This document shows, piece after piece, positions 53,543 to 63,379 of a stretch of DNA of 64,000 nt. The stretch comes from Methanomicrobiales archaeon (GTDB taxonomy: Archaea > Halobacteriota > Methanomicrobia > Methanomicrobiales > Methanospirillaceae): contig JALHCK010000001.1 of the NCBI GenBank assembly GCA_022841205.1, forward strand, positions 1 to 64,000, given 5' to 3'. The number at the start of each line of letters is the position of its first letter. The stretch's first letter is position 1. A program made the translations under genes and the position numbers. Under the pieces are notes generated by a model, which saw nothing but the letters and a program-made list of their open reading frames with translations, ran no database searches and was not told the DNA's origin.

Positions 53543-54790
53543 ATGAATAACCAGAACCTGTTCGAGATGGTCAAACAGCACCTCTGCTCCTGTTCCGCTG
53601 ACCTTGCTCTCTCGCCTAGCGTGGAGGCAGTCCTGAAGCTCCCGGTACGGGAACTCCACGTCTCGATACCGGTCAGGATGGACAACGGGACAATCCAGGC
53701 ATTCCAGGGGTTCCGTGTCCAGTACAACGATGCGCTCGGCCCTGCCAAGGGAGGGATACGCTTCCACCCAGACGAAACTATCGATACCATCCGGGGTCTT
53801 GCCTCCCTGATGACCTGGAAGTGCGCCCTCCATAACCTCCCGCTAGGCGGCGCAAAGGGAGGGGTGATCTGCAACCCGAAGGAGATGTCAGTGGCCGAGC
53901 TCGAACGCCTCTCCCGGGCCTATATCCAGGCCATTTACCACATTATTGGTCCTGACCGTGACATCCCGGCTCCTGACCTGTATACCGATGCCCGGACAAT
54001 GGCCTGGATGATGGACGAGTATTCCCGGATCGCCCAGAAGACCACGTTTGGGGTGATAACCGGCAAACCGGTCAGCCTTGGGGGATCCGAGGGACGGGAA
54101 ACCGCCACGGCAATGGGCGGCTGGTTTGTCATACGTGAAGCCGCCCGGGATAACAGCCTCGATCTCCGTGGAGCCCGTGTCGCGATCCAGGGGTTCGGTA
54201 ATGTAGGAGCCCCTGCTGCCCTGATCGGGCAGGAGCAATTCGGCTGCAGGATTGTGGCTGTCAGTGACAGCAGTGGAGGCATCTTTGCCGAAGATGGCCT
54301 CGCTGTCCGGGCACTTGTCTCCCACAAGAAGAAGTCCGGCCGGGTGCATGACTTCCCTGGTGCACGGAATATCACCAACAACGATCTCCTGGAACTCGAA
54401 TGCGATATCCTGATCCCTGCCGCGCTCGAAAACGTGATCACCATGGCCAATGCCGGGAAGGTTGCAGCAAAAATGGTGGCCGAATTTGCAAACGGACCTG
54501 TAGGCACTGGTGCTGATGAAATCCTGCATGGGAACGGTATCCCGGTTATCCCGGATTTTCTCTGTAATGGCGGGGGGGTGATTGTCTCATATTTCGAGAT
54601 GGTCCAAAACGCCAATTTCGACCACTGGGATGAGAAAGAGGTCTTCCGGCGGCTCGAGAAAAAGATGATCGAGGCATACCGATCGGTGCGGGTTCTCTCG
54701 TCCCAAAACCAGGTTCCTATGCGACAGGCGGCTTACTCGATCGCTGTCAGCCGGGTTGTTCAAGCGATGCATATGAGGGGATGGATTTGA
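53543..54790 (+). CDS. gdhA: Glutamate dehydrogenase
   Basis: 415 residues. GPAKGGIRFHP (catalytic lysine region), APDLYTDARTMAWMMDEYS and the Rossmann motif IQGFGNVGAPAA place it in the hexameric NAD(P)-dependent family. It interconverts 2-oxoglutarate and glutamate. The ATG at 53543 follows GGGAAC; a GTG at 53528 is another in-frame start. It follows the 2-oxoacid oxidoreductase genes by 18 bases, so the two enzymes probably meet at 2-oxoglutarate. Confidence 0.93.
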   Translation: MNNQNLFEMVKQHLCSCSADLALSPSVEAVLKLPVRELHVSIPVRMDNGTIQAFQGFRVQYNDALGPAKGGIRFHPDETIDTIRGLASLMTWKCALHNLPLGGAKGGVICNPKEMSVAELERLSRAYIQAIYHIIGPDRDIPAPDLYTDARTMAWMMDEYSRIAQKTTFGVITGKPVSLGGSEGRETATAMGGWFVIREAARDNSLDLRGARVAIQGFGNVGAPAALIGQEQFGCRIVAVSDSSGGIFAEDGLAVRALVSHKKKSGRVHDFPGARNITNNDLLELECDILIPAALENVITMANAGKVAAKMVAEFANGPVGTGADEILHGNGIPVIPDFLCNGGGVIVSYFEMVQNANFDHWDEKEVFRRLEKKMIEAYRSVRVLSSQNQVPMRQAAYSIAVSRVVQAMHMRGWI

Positions 54791-54894
54791 GGCGGCATGG
54801 AGGCCGGGTCGTTGACGCTCCACCCCGACACAGATGGGAAATAGGATACTATATTGAGACATTTCGGACACAGAACGGAATATGACAGGATATC

Positions 54895-55497
54895 ATGATG
54901 GCACTGCCAGCGTCTGCTGAGGTTTTCGCATGGGTGGTCCTCCCCCTCATGATCTTCTCTTTCCGCATATGCGATGTGAGCCTCGGGACACTCCGGGTCA
55001 TTTTTATCGCCCGGGGTTTCAAGTATATCGCCCCCGTTATCGGGTTCTTCGAAGTTATCATCTGGCTGATCGCCATCGGGCAGGTTATGTCCAATATCAG
55101 CAACGTAGCATCTTATATTGCCTACGGCGGCGGATTTGCCACCGGGACGTTCATCGGCATGAAGGTCGAGGAGCGTCTTCGCCTTGGGACCGTAGTAGTC
55201 CGGGTGATATCTCCGGAGGATGTCACCCCGCTGGTCGCATACCTGAGACAGAGGAGTTTCGGGGTCACGATTGCCGATGGAGAGGGATCGAAGGGGAAGG
55301 TGAAGATTATCCTCTCGGTCATAAAGCGCCAGGATCTGGAAGAAGTAATCACCGGTATAAGGCTGTTCCTCCCGAAGGCATTTTATTCTGTAGAGGATAT
55401 AAAAACTGTCGCTGAAGGAGTCTTCCCTGAGAAACGATCGGCACTCCTCCTGTTCGGTTACCGCGACCCCTTTGGGTATTTTCGGAAAGGGAAATAG
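54895..55497 (+). CDS. UPF0316 (DUF2179) membrane protein
   Basis: 200 residues. Three hydrophobic segments (about 10-35, 45-65, 70-90), then a cytoplasmic DUF2179-type domain (about 105-190). SFRICDVSLGTLRVIFIARG is the UPF0316 opening motif. Function unknown; the family has been linked to ion homeostasis or stress. AGGAT lies before the ATG and ATG 54898 is also possible. Confidence 0.87.
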   Translation: MMALPASAEVFAWVVLPLMIFSFRICDVSLGTLRVIFIARGFKYIAPVIGFFEVIIWLIAIGQVMSNISNVASYIAYGGGFATGTFIGMKVEERLRLGTVVVRVISPEDVTPLVAYLRQRSFGVTIADGEGSKGKVKIILSVIKRQDLEEVITGIRLFLPKAFYSVEDIKTVAEGVFPEKRSALLLFGYRDPFGYFRKGK

Positions 55498-55515
55498 AAT
55501 GGTGCTGGTTTCAGG

Positions 55516-56727
55516 CTACCCTGTCACGCTTGAGTCCTCGGAGATATTTTTCCCGAACGGGGAGGATGGAAGGTCTTCATTTTCGTTGCCGGCAATCCGG
55601 CAGTCCTCGATAAGCTCTTCGTAATCGTCGAACCAGAATGCCGATGGATTGCTCCGGAAAACCATGAACCGCCCCACGTCCTTGGGATGTGCTGCCTGGT
55701 GGTACTTGAAGTAGACGGCTTCGGAAGTCCTGCCCACAACCTCGATCTTGCCTGTTGCATGCGACATCACAAAGCGGGCACGCTTGGCCAGCCCTGAACA
55801 GCCAACCTTCGCCCGCTCGAATATTTCATAGGCTTCTTCGAGTGGCAGCTCAAAATGCCGGTTTCCAAGTGTAGGGCGACATTGAAAAACGTAATATGGC
55901 GCGACCCCTACGAAGGAGAGCTTACGGAAGAGCTCGGTAAGGACATCGGGATCGCTGTTAATTCCCCGGATGATTGGAGTCTGGTTGACGATGATAGCCC
56001 CTGCATCGCGGAGTCGGTCGAGTGCTTCGATGGCCTGGGGTGTGAATTCCCGCGGGTGGTTGAAATGGGCCATGAGGTAGATCCGTTTCTCGCTTGTAGA
56101 ATAAGTCCGGATCATCTCAAGGAGAGAGGGGTCATTCAGGATTCGGTGCGGATTGAATGCCACCATCTTGCTCCCGATTCTGATGATTTTGACATGTTCT
56201 ATCGATCTGAGGCTGGCAATGAGCGATGAAAGCCGGCTCGTTGCAAGGATGAGCGGATCGCCTCCGGTGAGAAGGACATTGGTGATCCCGGGGTGGTTCC
56301 TTATGTAATCTATTCCCTGTGAATAATCCCGTACAGTCTCATCGATCTCGTTAAAAAAGAGCCGTTTTCTGAAGCAGAACCGGCAGAATGAGCCGCATAC
56401 ATCAACAACGAGGAAGAGTGCGGTCTGTGGATACTTGTGCTGCACTCCAGGCGCTACGGTATAGGTCTTTTCTGATGAAGCATCAAGTGCCCCCCACTCT
56501 TCCAGCTCCCTGATATCCGGGATCACTACCTTCCTGATGGGATCATCAGGGTCGTCCCATTCGATGAGCGATGCATAATATTCATTCGTTCTGAAGGCAA
56601 ATTTCCGGGTTACCTCTTCAAGGGAGAGACGCTCTTCCTGCGAAAGCCTTTTTAACTGGTCGATTCTGGTGAGATATTTTATAGTCAACTCCTCCGTGAA
56701 ATGTGCTCCAGGTTCCTGTCCGGACAA
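55516..56727 (-). CDS. KamA-family radical SAM aminomutase (lysine 2,3-aminomutase type)
   Basis: 403 residues. CGSFCRFCFRKR is the radical-SAM [4Fe-4S] motif (about 110-121), and TGGDPLIL and the PLP-related region (HATGKIEVVGRT) follow. Lysine 2,3-aminomutase converts L-lysine to beta-lysine, which methanogens turn into the osmolyte N-epsilon-acetyl-beta-lysine with AblB. No ablB is adjacent, so the substrate remains probable; the EF-P-linked and glutamate-type relatives are alternatives. Convergent with the UPF0316 gene. Confidence 0.88.
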   Translation of the reverse strand: MSGQEPGAHFTEELTIKYLTRIDQLKRLSQEERLSLEEVTRKFAFRTNEYYASLIEWDDPDDPIRKVVIPDIRELEEWGALDASSEKTYTVAPGVQHKYPQTALFLVVDVCGSFCRFCFRKRLFFNEIDETVRDYSQGIDYIRNHPGITNVLLTGGDPLILATSRLSSLIASLRSIEHVKIIRIGSKMVAFNPHRILNDPSLLEMIRTYSTSEKRIYLMAHFNHPREFTPQAIEALDRLRDAGAIIVNQTPIIRGINSDPDVLTELFRKLSFVGVAPYYVFQCRPTLGNRHFELPLEEAYEIFERAKVGCSGLAKRARFVMSHATGKIEVVGRTSEAVYFKYHQAAHPKDVGRFMVFRSNPSAFWFDDYEELIEDCRIAGNENEDLPSSPFGKNISEDSSVTG

Positions 56728-56962
56728 AACTTGTATTACTGAAAACCTATTCTTTATCCTGTGACAGCCGTAATGGAACCTGGAAGGCGTTTTATAATTT
56801 CAATCAAAATACTTAAGACTTTTTGTTAGTGGAAAAGAATTCCTCTGGGAATCGGCCAGATTGGCATACAACATTGCAGTGCAGAACTGAAGGCGCGAAT
56901 TGCTTGGAAAACCTGCATTAGGTTTAATACTGGAGAATTGTTTTCTACATTTAGTGAACAGG

Positions 56963-57283
56963 ATGGACACATTTGAACAGGCAATGGATGCCATGTCGAA
57001 GATGGACAAGGATGAGCAGTCGAAAAAAATCGGGAGCATGAAGGACATGTGTATCTGCCCAAAATGCCCGAGCTATACTTCCTGCGCAAAGAATGCAAAA
57101 GAGCTTCTCTTTTGCGCCACAGGGAAGAGCTTCATGTGCATCGACCAGGAAAAAGGATGCATATGTCCTGGTTGCCCGGTTACAAAGCAGCTCGGTCTGA
57201 AAAACAAGTTCTTCTGCACGAAAGGATCTGAGAAGGCCCAGCGCTATGAGCACACCATCTGGGGCGCATCGCTAGTAAGGTGA
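56963..57283 (+). CDS. DUF2769 cysteine-rich small protein
   Basis: 106 residues of DUF2769, common in methanogens. Cys pairs recur: CICPKCPSYTSC, LFCATGKS, CICPGCPV and FFCTKGSE, ten or more cysteines in all, suggesting bound zinc or iron-sulfur. Start at 56963 (MDTFEQAMDAM) fits relatives; an in-frame codon at 56900 lacks support. Function unknown. Confidence 0.85.
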   Translation: MDTFEQAMDAMSKMDKDEQSKKIGSMKDMCICPKCPSYTSCAKNAKELLFCATGKSFMCIDQEKGCICPGCPVTKQLGLKNKFFCTKGSEKAQRYEHTIWGASLVR

Positions 57284-57746
57284 CCCTGGCAGAATCCCTC
57301 CTCTCCTTTTTTCCGGTTATCAACTCTCGCCTTTCAGCCAGGCACTTACCGGGCCGGATCGACATGGCAGTGCCGTAATCATCATACAGCTGGTATTCCG
57401 GAGGTTCATCTGACCGATAATCCGGACGTGTAGCCGGCTGGTGGTCGCTCCGGGACAGATCTTTGGAGGAATCAGGATGACAGAAACCAGGTTCCATCTC
57501 CCTTCCGGATGCCGGAAAAGCAAGGGTGTGCCTTGAAGATTCTGCCAGGAAACAGGCTGTGCGCTGCATCTGTCCGCGGGACAACATTCCCTCAGGCAGT
57601 GAGGTTCACGGCTTTTACGATGAAGTTGAAGATTCGATAAAGCGAAGCGCATTCCAAAGGAACTATCGTCACAGCCCGGAAAAATGCAACGGCCTTCCAG
57701 CACGTTGAGAAACCAGTGAGCAGGAAAGAGGAATGGCTGGAACAGG
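57284..57746. other. Gap between DUF2769 and SRAP genes
   Basis: 463 bases with several chance open frames on both strands, none of which resembles a known protein or has a ribosome site. No tRNA or strong hairpin was seen. It could contain a decayed gene, but I cannot name one. Confidence 0.55.
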
Positions 57747-58430
57747 TCAGACCGGCAGAGTACCGTCAGGAATTCTCCTGACAAGGTCTTCGCCTTCACT
57801 TGACGGATCGTTCACCCGGCGGGAGACAGGATAAGCTTCGAGGAGCCCGGCCGGGTAAGGTTTGAGCAGTTCCCGGAGTGTTTCGTCAGGGATCCAGCCG
57901 GGTTCAAGCCACCGGTTCTCATCCTCTTCCAAAAGCAACGCCGGCATCCGGTCATGGTAGGAAGATACAAGGCTGTTTGGCTCTGTGGTGATAATCGTGA
58001 AGGTCCGGAGCCTGCTTCCATCAGTAGCCTTCCAGGTATCGTATAGTCCGGCAATCGCCATTAGCCGGTTGTCCTTCCGGTGAAAGTAATAGGGATCTGT
58101 TTTTTTCCCGGATTTTTTCCACTCGTAAAACCCGTTCGCCGGGACAAGGCAGCGGGTATACCTCAATGGATCCCGGAACGATGGGCGCTCTGCAAGGCTC
58201 TCGCACCGGGCATTGATTGGGCGCCGGGTTGTGGCTGGATCACGTGCCCAGTGCGGGACCAGGCCCCAGACCATCTCCGTAATGAGCCGCGCATCCTCCT
58301 CCAGTATAATGACAGGGACCGGCTGCGAAGGGGCGATGTTATACCGGGGCTCGATTTGGACCTCCGTTCTGGTAACCCCGAACCGCTCCGGGAGCCCGAT
58401 GGTCACAGTGATGGTGAAGCGGCCGCACAT
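57747..58430 (-). CDS. SRAP domain protein (HMCES/YedK), abasic-site sensor
   Basis: 227 residues. The protein must begin MCGRF so that removal of Met exposes Cys2, the nucleophile that forms a thiazolidine crosslink with abasic sites in single-stranded DNA; this fixes the start at 58430. The other active-site residues are Asn in PINARCE, Glu in GFYEW and His in SYHDRMP. GGTGATC a few bases before the ATG is a ribosome site. It follows a HAD gene by 5 bases on the same strand. Confidence 0.95.
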   Translation of the reverse strand: MCGRFTITVTIGLPERFGVTRTEVQIEPRYNIAPSQPVPVIILEEDARLITEMVWGLVPHWARDPATTRRPINARCESLAERPSFRDPLRYTRCLVPANGFYEWKKSGKKTDPYYFHRKDNRLMAIAGLYDTWKATDGSRLRTFTIITTEPNSLVSSYHDRMPALLLEEDENRWLEPGWIPDETLRELLKPYPAGLLEAYPVSRRVNDPSSEGEDLVRRIPDGTLPV

Positions 58431-58435
58431 GGGGA

Positions 58436-59146
58436 TCACCCGACCCCGCCATTTCTGCCAGTATCAGGGGGGAGTCCCAGTATACCGGCCAGCTCCCTGA
58501 AGTCATCAATAGCATGGTGGGCCCCCCCATACTGGCCAGGGTGTGAGAACCGGTCGCCGTAACGGGCATAAACTGTGGTCATCCCGAGGATCATCCCGGG
58601 AGCGATGTCCCGGACAGGGCTATCTCCGATGAGAAAGGTCTCCCGTGCAGTGGTTCGCAGCTGCAGGAGAGCAGAAAGAAAGGGGAGTGTGCTTGGCTTA
58701 TGGGCACGGGTCACTTCGAAGGTTACGACCGGATCGAAGAATTCTGCCAGGCGGGTACGATTCAACCGCGCATGAGCGTCCGGGAGGTGGGCATCGGTCA
58801 CAATGGCCATCCGAAACCCGGTGTCTGCGAGCAGCCGGAGCGTATCCCTGACCCCCGGGTAGGGGGTGAGATCGCGCAGCTTCTCCCCCTGATAGATTTC
58901 CGTGCACTGCTGATAGACCTCCTCGCTATAGCACCCATGGTGGCATAAGAAGTCCCTGATGTTTTCCGGGTCTTCGAAGCCCCCTGCCCTGCGGAGAAAA
59001 TAGGAAAACAGTTCTCCGGCAGAACCGGCCCTGCAGTGTGCTGAAACCCGCCCGCAGGCCCGCATCTTTGCCCCCACCAGGTCAAAGAGCGTATTGTCCA
59101 TGTCAAATATGAGCGACGAAGTCCCGTTTCCCGGCATATCCGGCAT
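58436..59146 (-). CDS. HAD-type phosphatase
   Basis: 236 residues. DMDNTLFDL carries the nucleophile Asp (about 15), VTDAHLPDAHARL motif II, KPSTLPF the Lys motif and GDSPVRDIAPG motif IV. The cap domain is helical, similar to pyrimidine-5'-nucleotidase-like HAD proteins. Substrate unknown. In-frame ATG 59137 is an alternative start. Directly upstream of SRAP, perhaps for nucleotide or abasic-site clean-up (inference). Confidence 0.87.
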   Translation of the reverse strand: MPDMPGNGTSSLIFDMDNTLFDLVGAKMRACGRVSAHCRAGSAGELFSYFLRRAGGFEDPENIRDFLCHHGCYSEEVYQQCTEIYQGEKLRDLTPYPGVRDTLRLLADTGFRMAIVTDAHLPDAHARLNRTRLAEFFDPVVTFEVTRAHKPSTLPFLSALLQLRTTARETFLIGDSPVRDIAPGMILGMTTVYARYGDRFSHPGQYGGAHHAIDDFRELAGILGLPPDTGRNGGVG

Positions 59147-59243
59147 TATCTCTTGCAGGCAATATCATAGTTCTATTGCCCCCCGGCAGCATGAACAAAG
59201 GTATATTGCTCACGAAACGCCATTCGCCGAATGGGACTTGCAC

Positions 59244-60614
59244 ATGATCCTGAAAAAGATCACCTCAGAAGGACTCTCTCACAACTCCTACTTCATCAGT
59301 GCCGGGGGGCAGGCTGCCGTTATCGATCCAAGGCGCGATGTCGATGAATATCTGGATCTCGCACAAAAGGAAGGAGTGCAGATCACGTATATCTTCGAGA
59401 CCCACCGGAACGAGGACTATGTCATCGGCTCGCTTGAACTTGCCGCCCGGACCGGGGCTCTGGTCCTCCATGGGCACCAGACGGACTTTGCCTACGGCAA
59501 ACCGGTGAAGGACGGAGACAGTTACCGCCTTGGTCCGATCGAATTGAAGGTACTCGAGACACCCGGCCATACCATGGAAAGCATATCGGTGGTGGTGACC
59601 GAACGCGAAATCTCCCATCTTCCCTACGGGGTTTTTACCGGCGATGCACTTTTTGCCGGAGATGTAGGCAGGACCGATTTCTTCGGGGAGGTGAAGCGTC
59701 CCATGGTATCCGGGATGCTCTACGATAGCATCACGGAAAAGATCCTCCCGCTCGGAGACCAGGCCATCATCTTCCCTGCCCATGGGGCCGGTTCGGTCTG
59801 CGGATCTGAGATAAGCGACCGCGAGTTCTCAACCATTGGCTACGAGAAGGAGACCAACCCGCTTCTTACACTTTCCAGGGAGGAGTTCATAAGAAAAAAG
59901 GTGGCCGAGCACCACTACCATCCCCCTTACTTCAGTATAATGGAGAAGTGCAACCAGCAAGGTGCGCCCATCGTCCACCATCTGCCCGACTTGAAACCAT
60001 TCAGGGCAGATGAGCTTAGAGAGATCCAGGACAGGGTGCAGATCCTTGATATCCGGTCACCGACATCTTTTGCCGCTGGCCACGTCCCGGGATCGCTCTC
60101 GATCTGGAAGGATGGTCTTCCGAAGTTCATGGGGTGGTTCCTTGACTTTGAGGATACGATCATTCTGATCGATGATTTCAACTGCAATCTTGCCGAAGCA
60201 CGCAGACACTTCATGCGGCTTGGCTACGATAACCTTGCAGGTTATCTTGCCGGCGGATTTCCGGCATGGTTCAAATCGTCAGCACCGATCGGTAAGTTTG
60301 CAGCATGGAGCGTCCAGGAACTGGCCGAAAGACGGGAGAATTCTGATATCTTCATTCTCGATGTCCGGGACATCAAAAACGTCAACCGCTCAGGTATGAT
60401 CCCCGGAGCGCACCATATCTATATCGGGGAACTCCCCCAAAGGATCGCCGAGGTCCCAAAAGGCGTCCAGGTCGCCGTGTACTGCGATGCAGGGTTCAAG
60501 GGGTCCATTGGGGCAAGCATCCTTGCCCGGAACGGATATCAGGGCATCGCCAATATCCTCGGTGGTATGACGGCCTGGAAGAGCGCAGGGTTACCGATCG
60601 TAAAACTACCCTGA
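59244..60614 (+). CDS. MBL-fold hydrolase with two rhodanese domains
   Basis: 456 residues. A metallo-beta-lactamase domain (1-220) is followed by rhodanese domains at about 260-350 and 360-456. The usual THxHxDH metal motif reads THRNEDY, so its second and third His are replaced, while TPGHTMES, FTGDALFAGDVGRTD and FPAHGAG remain. The second rhodanese has YCDAGFKG, with a Cys in the active loop, but the first shows no Cys there (LIDDFNCN has one earlier). The family includes persulfide dioxygenases. Start at 59244 (MILKKITSEG) chosen by family fit. Confidence 0.88.
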   Translation: MILKKITSEGLSHNSYFISAGGQAAVIDPRRDVDEYLDLAQKEGVQITYIFETHRNEDYVIGSLELAARTGALVLHGHQTDFAYGKPVKDGDSYRLGPIELKVLETPGHTMESISVVVTEREISHLPYGVFTGDALFAGDVGRTDFFGEVKRPMVSGMLYDSITEKILPLGDQAIIFPAHGAGSVCGSEISDREFSTIGYEKETNPLLTLSREEFIRKKVAEHHYHPPYFSIMEKCNQQGAPIVHHLPDLKPFRADELREIQDRVQILDIRSPTSFAAGHVPGSLSIWKDGLPKFMGWFLDFEDTIILIDDFNCNLAEARRHFMRLGYDNLAGYLAGGFPAWFKSSAPIGKFAAWSVQELAERRENSDIFILDVRDIKNVNRSGMIPGAHHIYIGELPQRIAEVPKGVQVAVYCDAGFKGSIGASILARNGYQGIANILGGMTAWKSAGLPIVKLP

Positions 60615-60687
60615 ACTCTCTTTTTCCTTGGCAGGGATTTCCAAAAATTTAAGGTGCACGGGTGGCTATGTGCAAAAGGGTACTGCA

Positions 60688-61164
60688 ATGGAAATCGTGA
60701 AAATCCCCCGGATGGACAAAGGTGATTACGATCGGCTCATAGAGGAGGGCTATGTATGCCGCATCGCCTTCCTGGGTGAGAAATATCCTTATATTGCACC
60801 GTTTCTCTATGTGTTTGACGGTAAGTTCCTCTATTTCCTCTCGACGAAATATGGCAAGAAGATCGAGTACTTCCGGAAAAGCCCGTATGTCGCCGTGGAA
60901 ATCGAGAAGTACTCGCGCGATCTCTCATTTTTCACCTTCGTAAGCCTTCAGGGCTACCTCGATGAAGTAACTGACTCCATCGAGAAAAAACTCATCCGCG
61001 AGGAGTTCGTGAACCTGGTCAAGGAACGAAGCCTCTCGACCAATATCCTCGCCGCTCTCGGGCACTCCCCCCAGGATCCCCCCGAAGCTATCGCGCTCGA
61101 GGAGCGGTCGCTTGTATGGAAGCTGACCGGAGTCAAAGACCTTATTGCGTTGAAAAATATCTGA
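60688..61164 (+). CDS. Pyridoxamine 5'-phosphate oxidase-like flavin-binding protein
   Basis: 158 residues of the PNPOx-like split-barrel fold: GYVCRIAFLGEKYPYIAPFLYVF and KYGKKIEYFRKSPYVAVEIEKY are characteristic. It probably binds FMN or F420; in methanogens many such proteins are F420-linked. AAGGG precedes the ATG at 60688, ruling out the longer in-frame codon at 60628. Confidence 0.88.
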   Translation: MEIVKIPRMDKGDYDRLIEEGYVCRIAFLGEKYPYIAPFLYVFDGKFLYFLSTKYGKKIEYFRKSPYVAVEIEKYSRDLSFFTFVSLQGYLDEVTDSIEKKLIREEFVNLVKERSLSTNILAALGHSPQDPPEAIALEERSLVWKLTGVKDLIALKNI

Positions 61165-61264
61165 ATTTTTCCGCGTCACGGCCTTTGAGTTCCGGGTGCC
61201 ACACCTTTTCGTGAACCTTTGACGGCCGGCAATTGAGTGATTGGAGAATAAAACGTCTTTTCTT

Positions 61265-63379
61265 TCATTTCTTGCAAGCAACTGTGATAAGTTCACCAAT
61301 TGTCGTAATCGGTCGTGAACAGCTTTGCCGGGTGCATGCGTAAGCGGTAGTCCGGTTCTCCAGCGGATCCATGGCGGCGGTAAAGGGAGCAACCCGGGAG
61401 AGATCATCCCAATTCTCTTTTGTCTTCCTGGTCACAGTGGTGAAAGGGAGGTAGTGCCGGTTGACGGCAGCCGTCATCTCCACCCCTGATGCAGCATCTC
61501 CGTCAACTATTACAATGCTACCCCCGGGCCCTTGCGCGAAGGTCAGACCGGCCAGGAAGAAAGTGTACGCGGCGGGAGACCGGGAGAGCGGACCGGAGTA
61601 GAGTCTCCCAAGCTCGAATGCCTGTCTCTCATAGGAGGGATCCCCGGTAAGAAGGGAGAGCGTGAGCAGACTGGTGAAGGCAACGGAGTTTGGCGAGGGA
61701 ATCGCACCATCATACAGGTCGATACGCCGGGCGATGATGTCATCCTGCCCGGCCGCGGTTGTGTAATAGCCGCCGCTTCGGGAGTCCCGGAAATGTTCCG
61801 CGAGGACATCCGCGAGGTCACATGCCAGGGAAAGGTCTCCTGCACGTGACCGGGCCATGAACAGTTCGCAGAGGCCGAAGATCAGATATGCGTAGTCGGC
61901 AGCCTGCCCTCTCACCCCCACCTGTCCGTTCCGGTAACGGTGCATGAGTTCGCCCTGATCTGTCCGGAGGTTATCTGTGATGAACCGGCAAGCGGTCCCG
62001 GCACGATCGGCATACAGGGGTTCAGAACATATACGGGAGGTCCGGGCAAAGGCGGCAACCATCAAACCGTTCCAATCGGCAAGGATCTTGTCATCGGTCA
62101 TCGGGGTATTGCGCTTCTGGCGGGCCTGCATGAGGATGGCACGTGCGGAGGTAATCACTGAATCGAGATCTTCCGGTGCCATATGAAGCTGTGTTGCGAG
62201 CTGACCGGGAGGACGGGTAAGGTGAAGGATGTTTTTCCCGGTCCGTTCACCGGTCACTGGGTCAAGGAAATTTCCGGGCGTGGTCACGTGCCAGGCAGTG
62301 GCCATAACCCGGAAGATATCGGGATCGAGGAGATCTTCCAGCTCGTCCCTGGTCCAGAGATAGTATCCCCCTTCCTGACCTGCAAAATCCGCATCCTGCC
62401 CCGAAAAGAACGCCCCTTCCGGAGATGTCATCTCCCGCTCCACGTAAGAGAGGGTGTCCCTCGCTATCCGTTCGAAGAAGCGGTCTCCCAGCACCTGGTA
62501 CGCTTCAGCATACGCGAGAACAAGCAGCGCCTGGTCGTAGAGCATCTTCTCAAAGTGAGGCACGAGCCAGTCCGCATCGGTCGAATAACGGTGAAACCCC
62601 GACCCGATCTGGTCGTATATACCCCCCAGGGCCATCGACCGGAGCGTTTTTTCCACCATTTCAAGGGCTTTTGTCTCGCCGGTCAGGTGATGGTAGCGGA
62701 GAAGGAAGAGCAGGTTGTGGGGGATAGGAAACTTGGGGGCCGGTCCAAACCCCCCGCGGATTCGGTCAAAACGGAGCATGAGTTCCTGGAAACCCTCATC
62801 AAGCATGTTCCGATGAGGGCTCCTCCCCCGCTCAGGCCGGGACTGAAGTTGTCGGAGGATTGCCTGCGCGGATGAGCGCAGCCTCCCGCGATCATCCCTC
62901 CACAGGTCTGCGAGACCCTTCAGGACCTCGATGATTCCCGGTGATCCGAACCGTCCTTCCCTGGGGACATAGGTCATGGAAAAGAACGGTATTTTCTCCG
63001 GGGTCAGTATAACGTTGAGCGGCCAGCCTCCCGTCCCTGAAAGCAACTGGCTGGCGGACATGTAGAGCTGGTCGATATCCGGCCTCTCTTCGCGATCGAC
63101 CTTGATGGAAACAAAGTGCTCGTTCAGCACCCGTGCAACTTCGGGGTCTTCGAATGACTCCCCGGCCATGACATGGCACCAGTGGCATGTAGCATATCCT
63201 ATGGAAAGGAAGATCATTCGGTCTTCCCGAAGAGCTCTTCCGAATGCCTCCTCGCCCCAGGCATACCAATCCACGGGGTTGTGGGCATGTTGCAGGAGGT
63301 ACGGGCTCAGTTCGCCGATGAGCCTGTTTGGCTTGTTCTTTGCGCTCCCGCCCTGTGCTTTCTCATCTCTGGTGTTCAT
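61265..63379 (-). CDS. YyaL/DUF255 thioredoxin-domain protein
   Basis: 704 residues. Residues 20-170 are a thioredoxin-like domain with HNPVDWYAWG and the CHWC motif (Cys65 and Cys68). The rest is an alpha/alpha-barrel like that of N-acylglucosamine 2-epimerase/cellobiose epimerase enzymes (YEADWLVPHFEKMLYDQA-like segments). The family is widespread (human SPATA20) with unknown function; it may be a thiol-linked quality-control protein. Divergent from the mutS start. Confidence 0.92.
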   Translation of the reverse strand: MNTRDEKAQGGSAKNKPNRLIGELSPYLLQHAHNPVDWYAWGEEAFGRALREDRMIFLSIGYATCHWCHVMAGESFEDPEVARVLNEHFVSIKVDREERPDIDQLYMSASQLLSGTGGWPLNVILTPEKIPFFSMTYVPREGRFGSPGIIEVLKGLADLWRDDRGRLRSSAQAILRQLQSRPERGRSPHRNMLDEGFQELMLRFDRIRGGFGPAPKFPIPHNLLFLLRYHHLTGETKALEMVEKTLRSMALGGIYDQIGSGFHRYSTDADWLVPHFEKMLYDQALLVLAYAEAYQVLGDRFFERIARDTLSYVEREMTSPEGAFFSGQDADFAGQEGGYYLWTRDELEDLLDPDIFRVMATAWHVTTPGNFLDPVTGERTGKNILHLTRPPGQLATQLHMAPEDLDSVITSARAILMQARQKRNTPMTDDKILADWNGLMVAAFARTSRICSEPLYADRAGTACRFITDNLRTDQGELMHRYRNGQVGVRGQAADYAYLIFGLCELFMARSRAGDLSLACDLADVLAEHFRDSRSGGYYTTAAGQDDIIARRIDLYDGAIPSPNSVAFTSLLTLSLLTGDPSYERQAFELGRLYSGPLSRSPAAYTFFLAGLTFAQGPGGSIVIVDGDAASGVEMTAAVNRHYLPFTTVTRKTKENWDDLSRVAPFTAAMDPLENRTTAYACTRQSCSRPITTIGELITVACKK

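Noticed and set aside
57284..57746. A transposase remnant after the DUF2769 gene
   Set aside because: No terminal inverted repeats, target duplications or recognisable transposase motif were found; frames are short and unlike each other.
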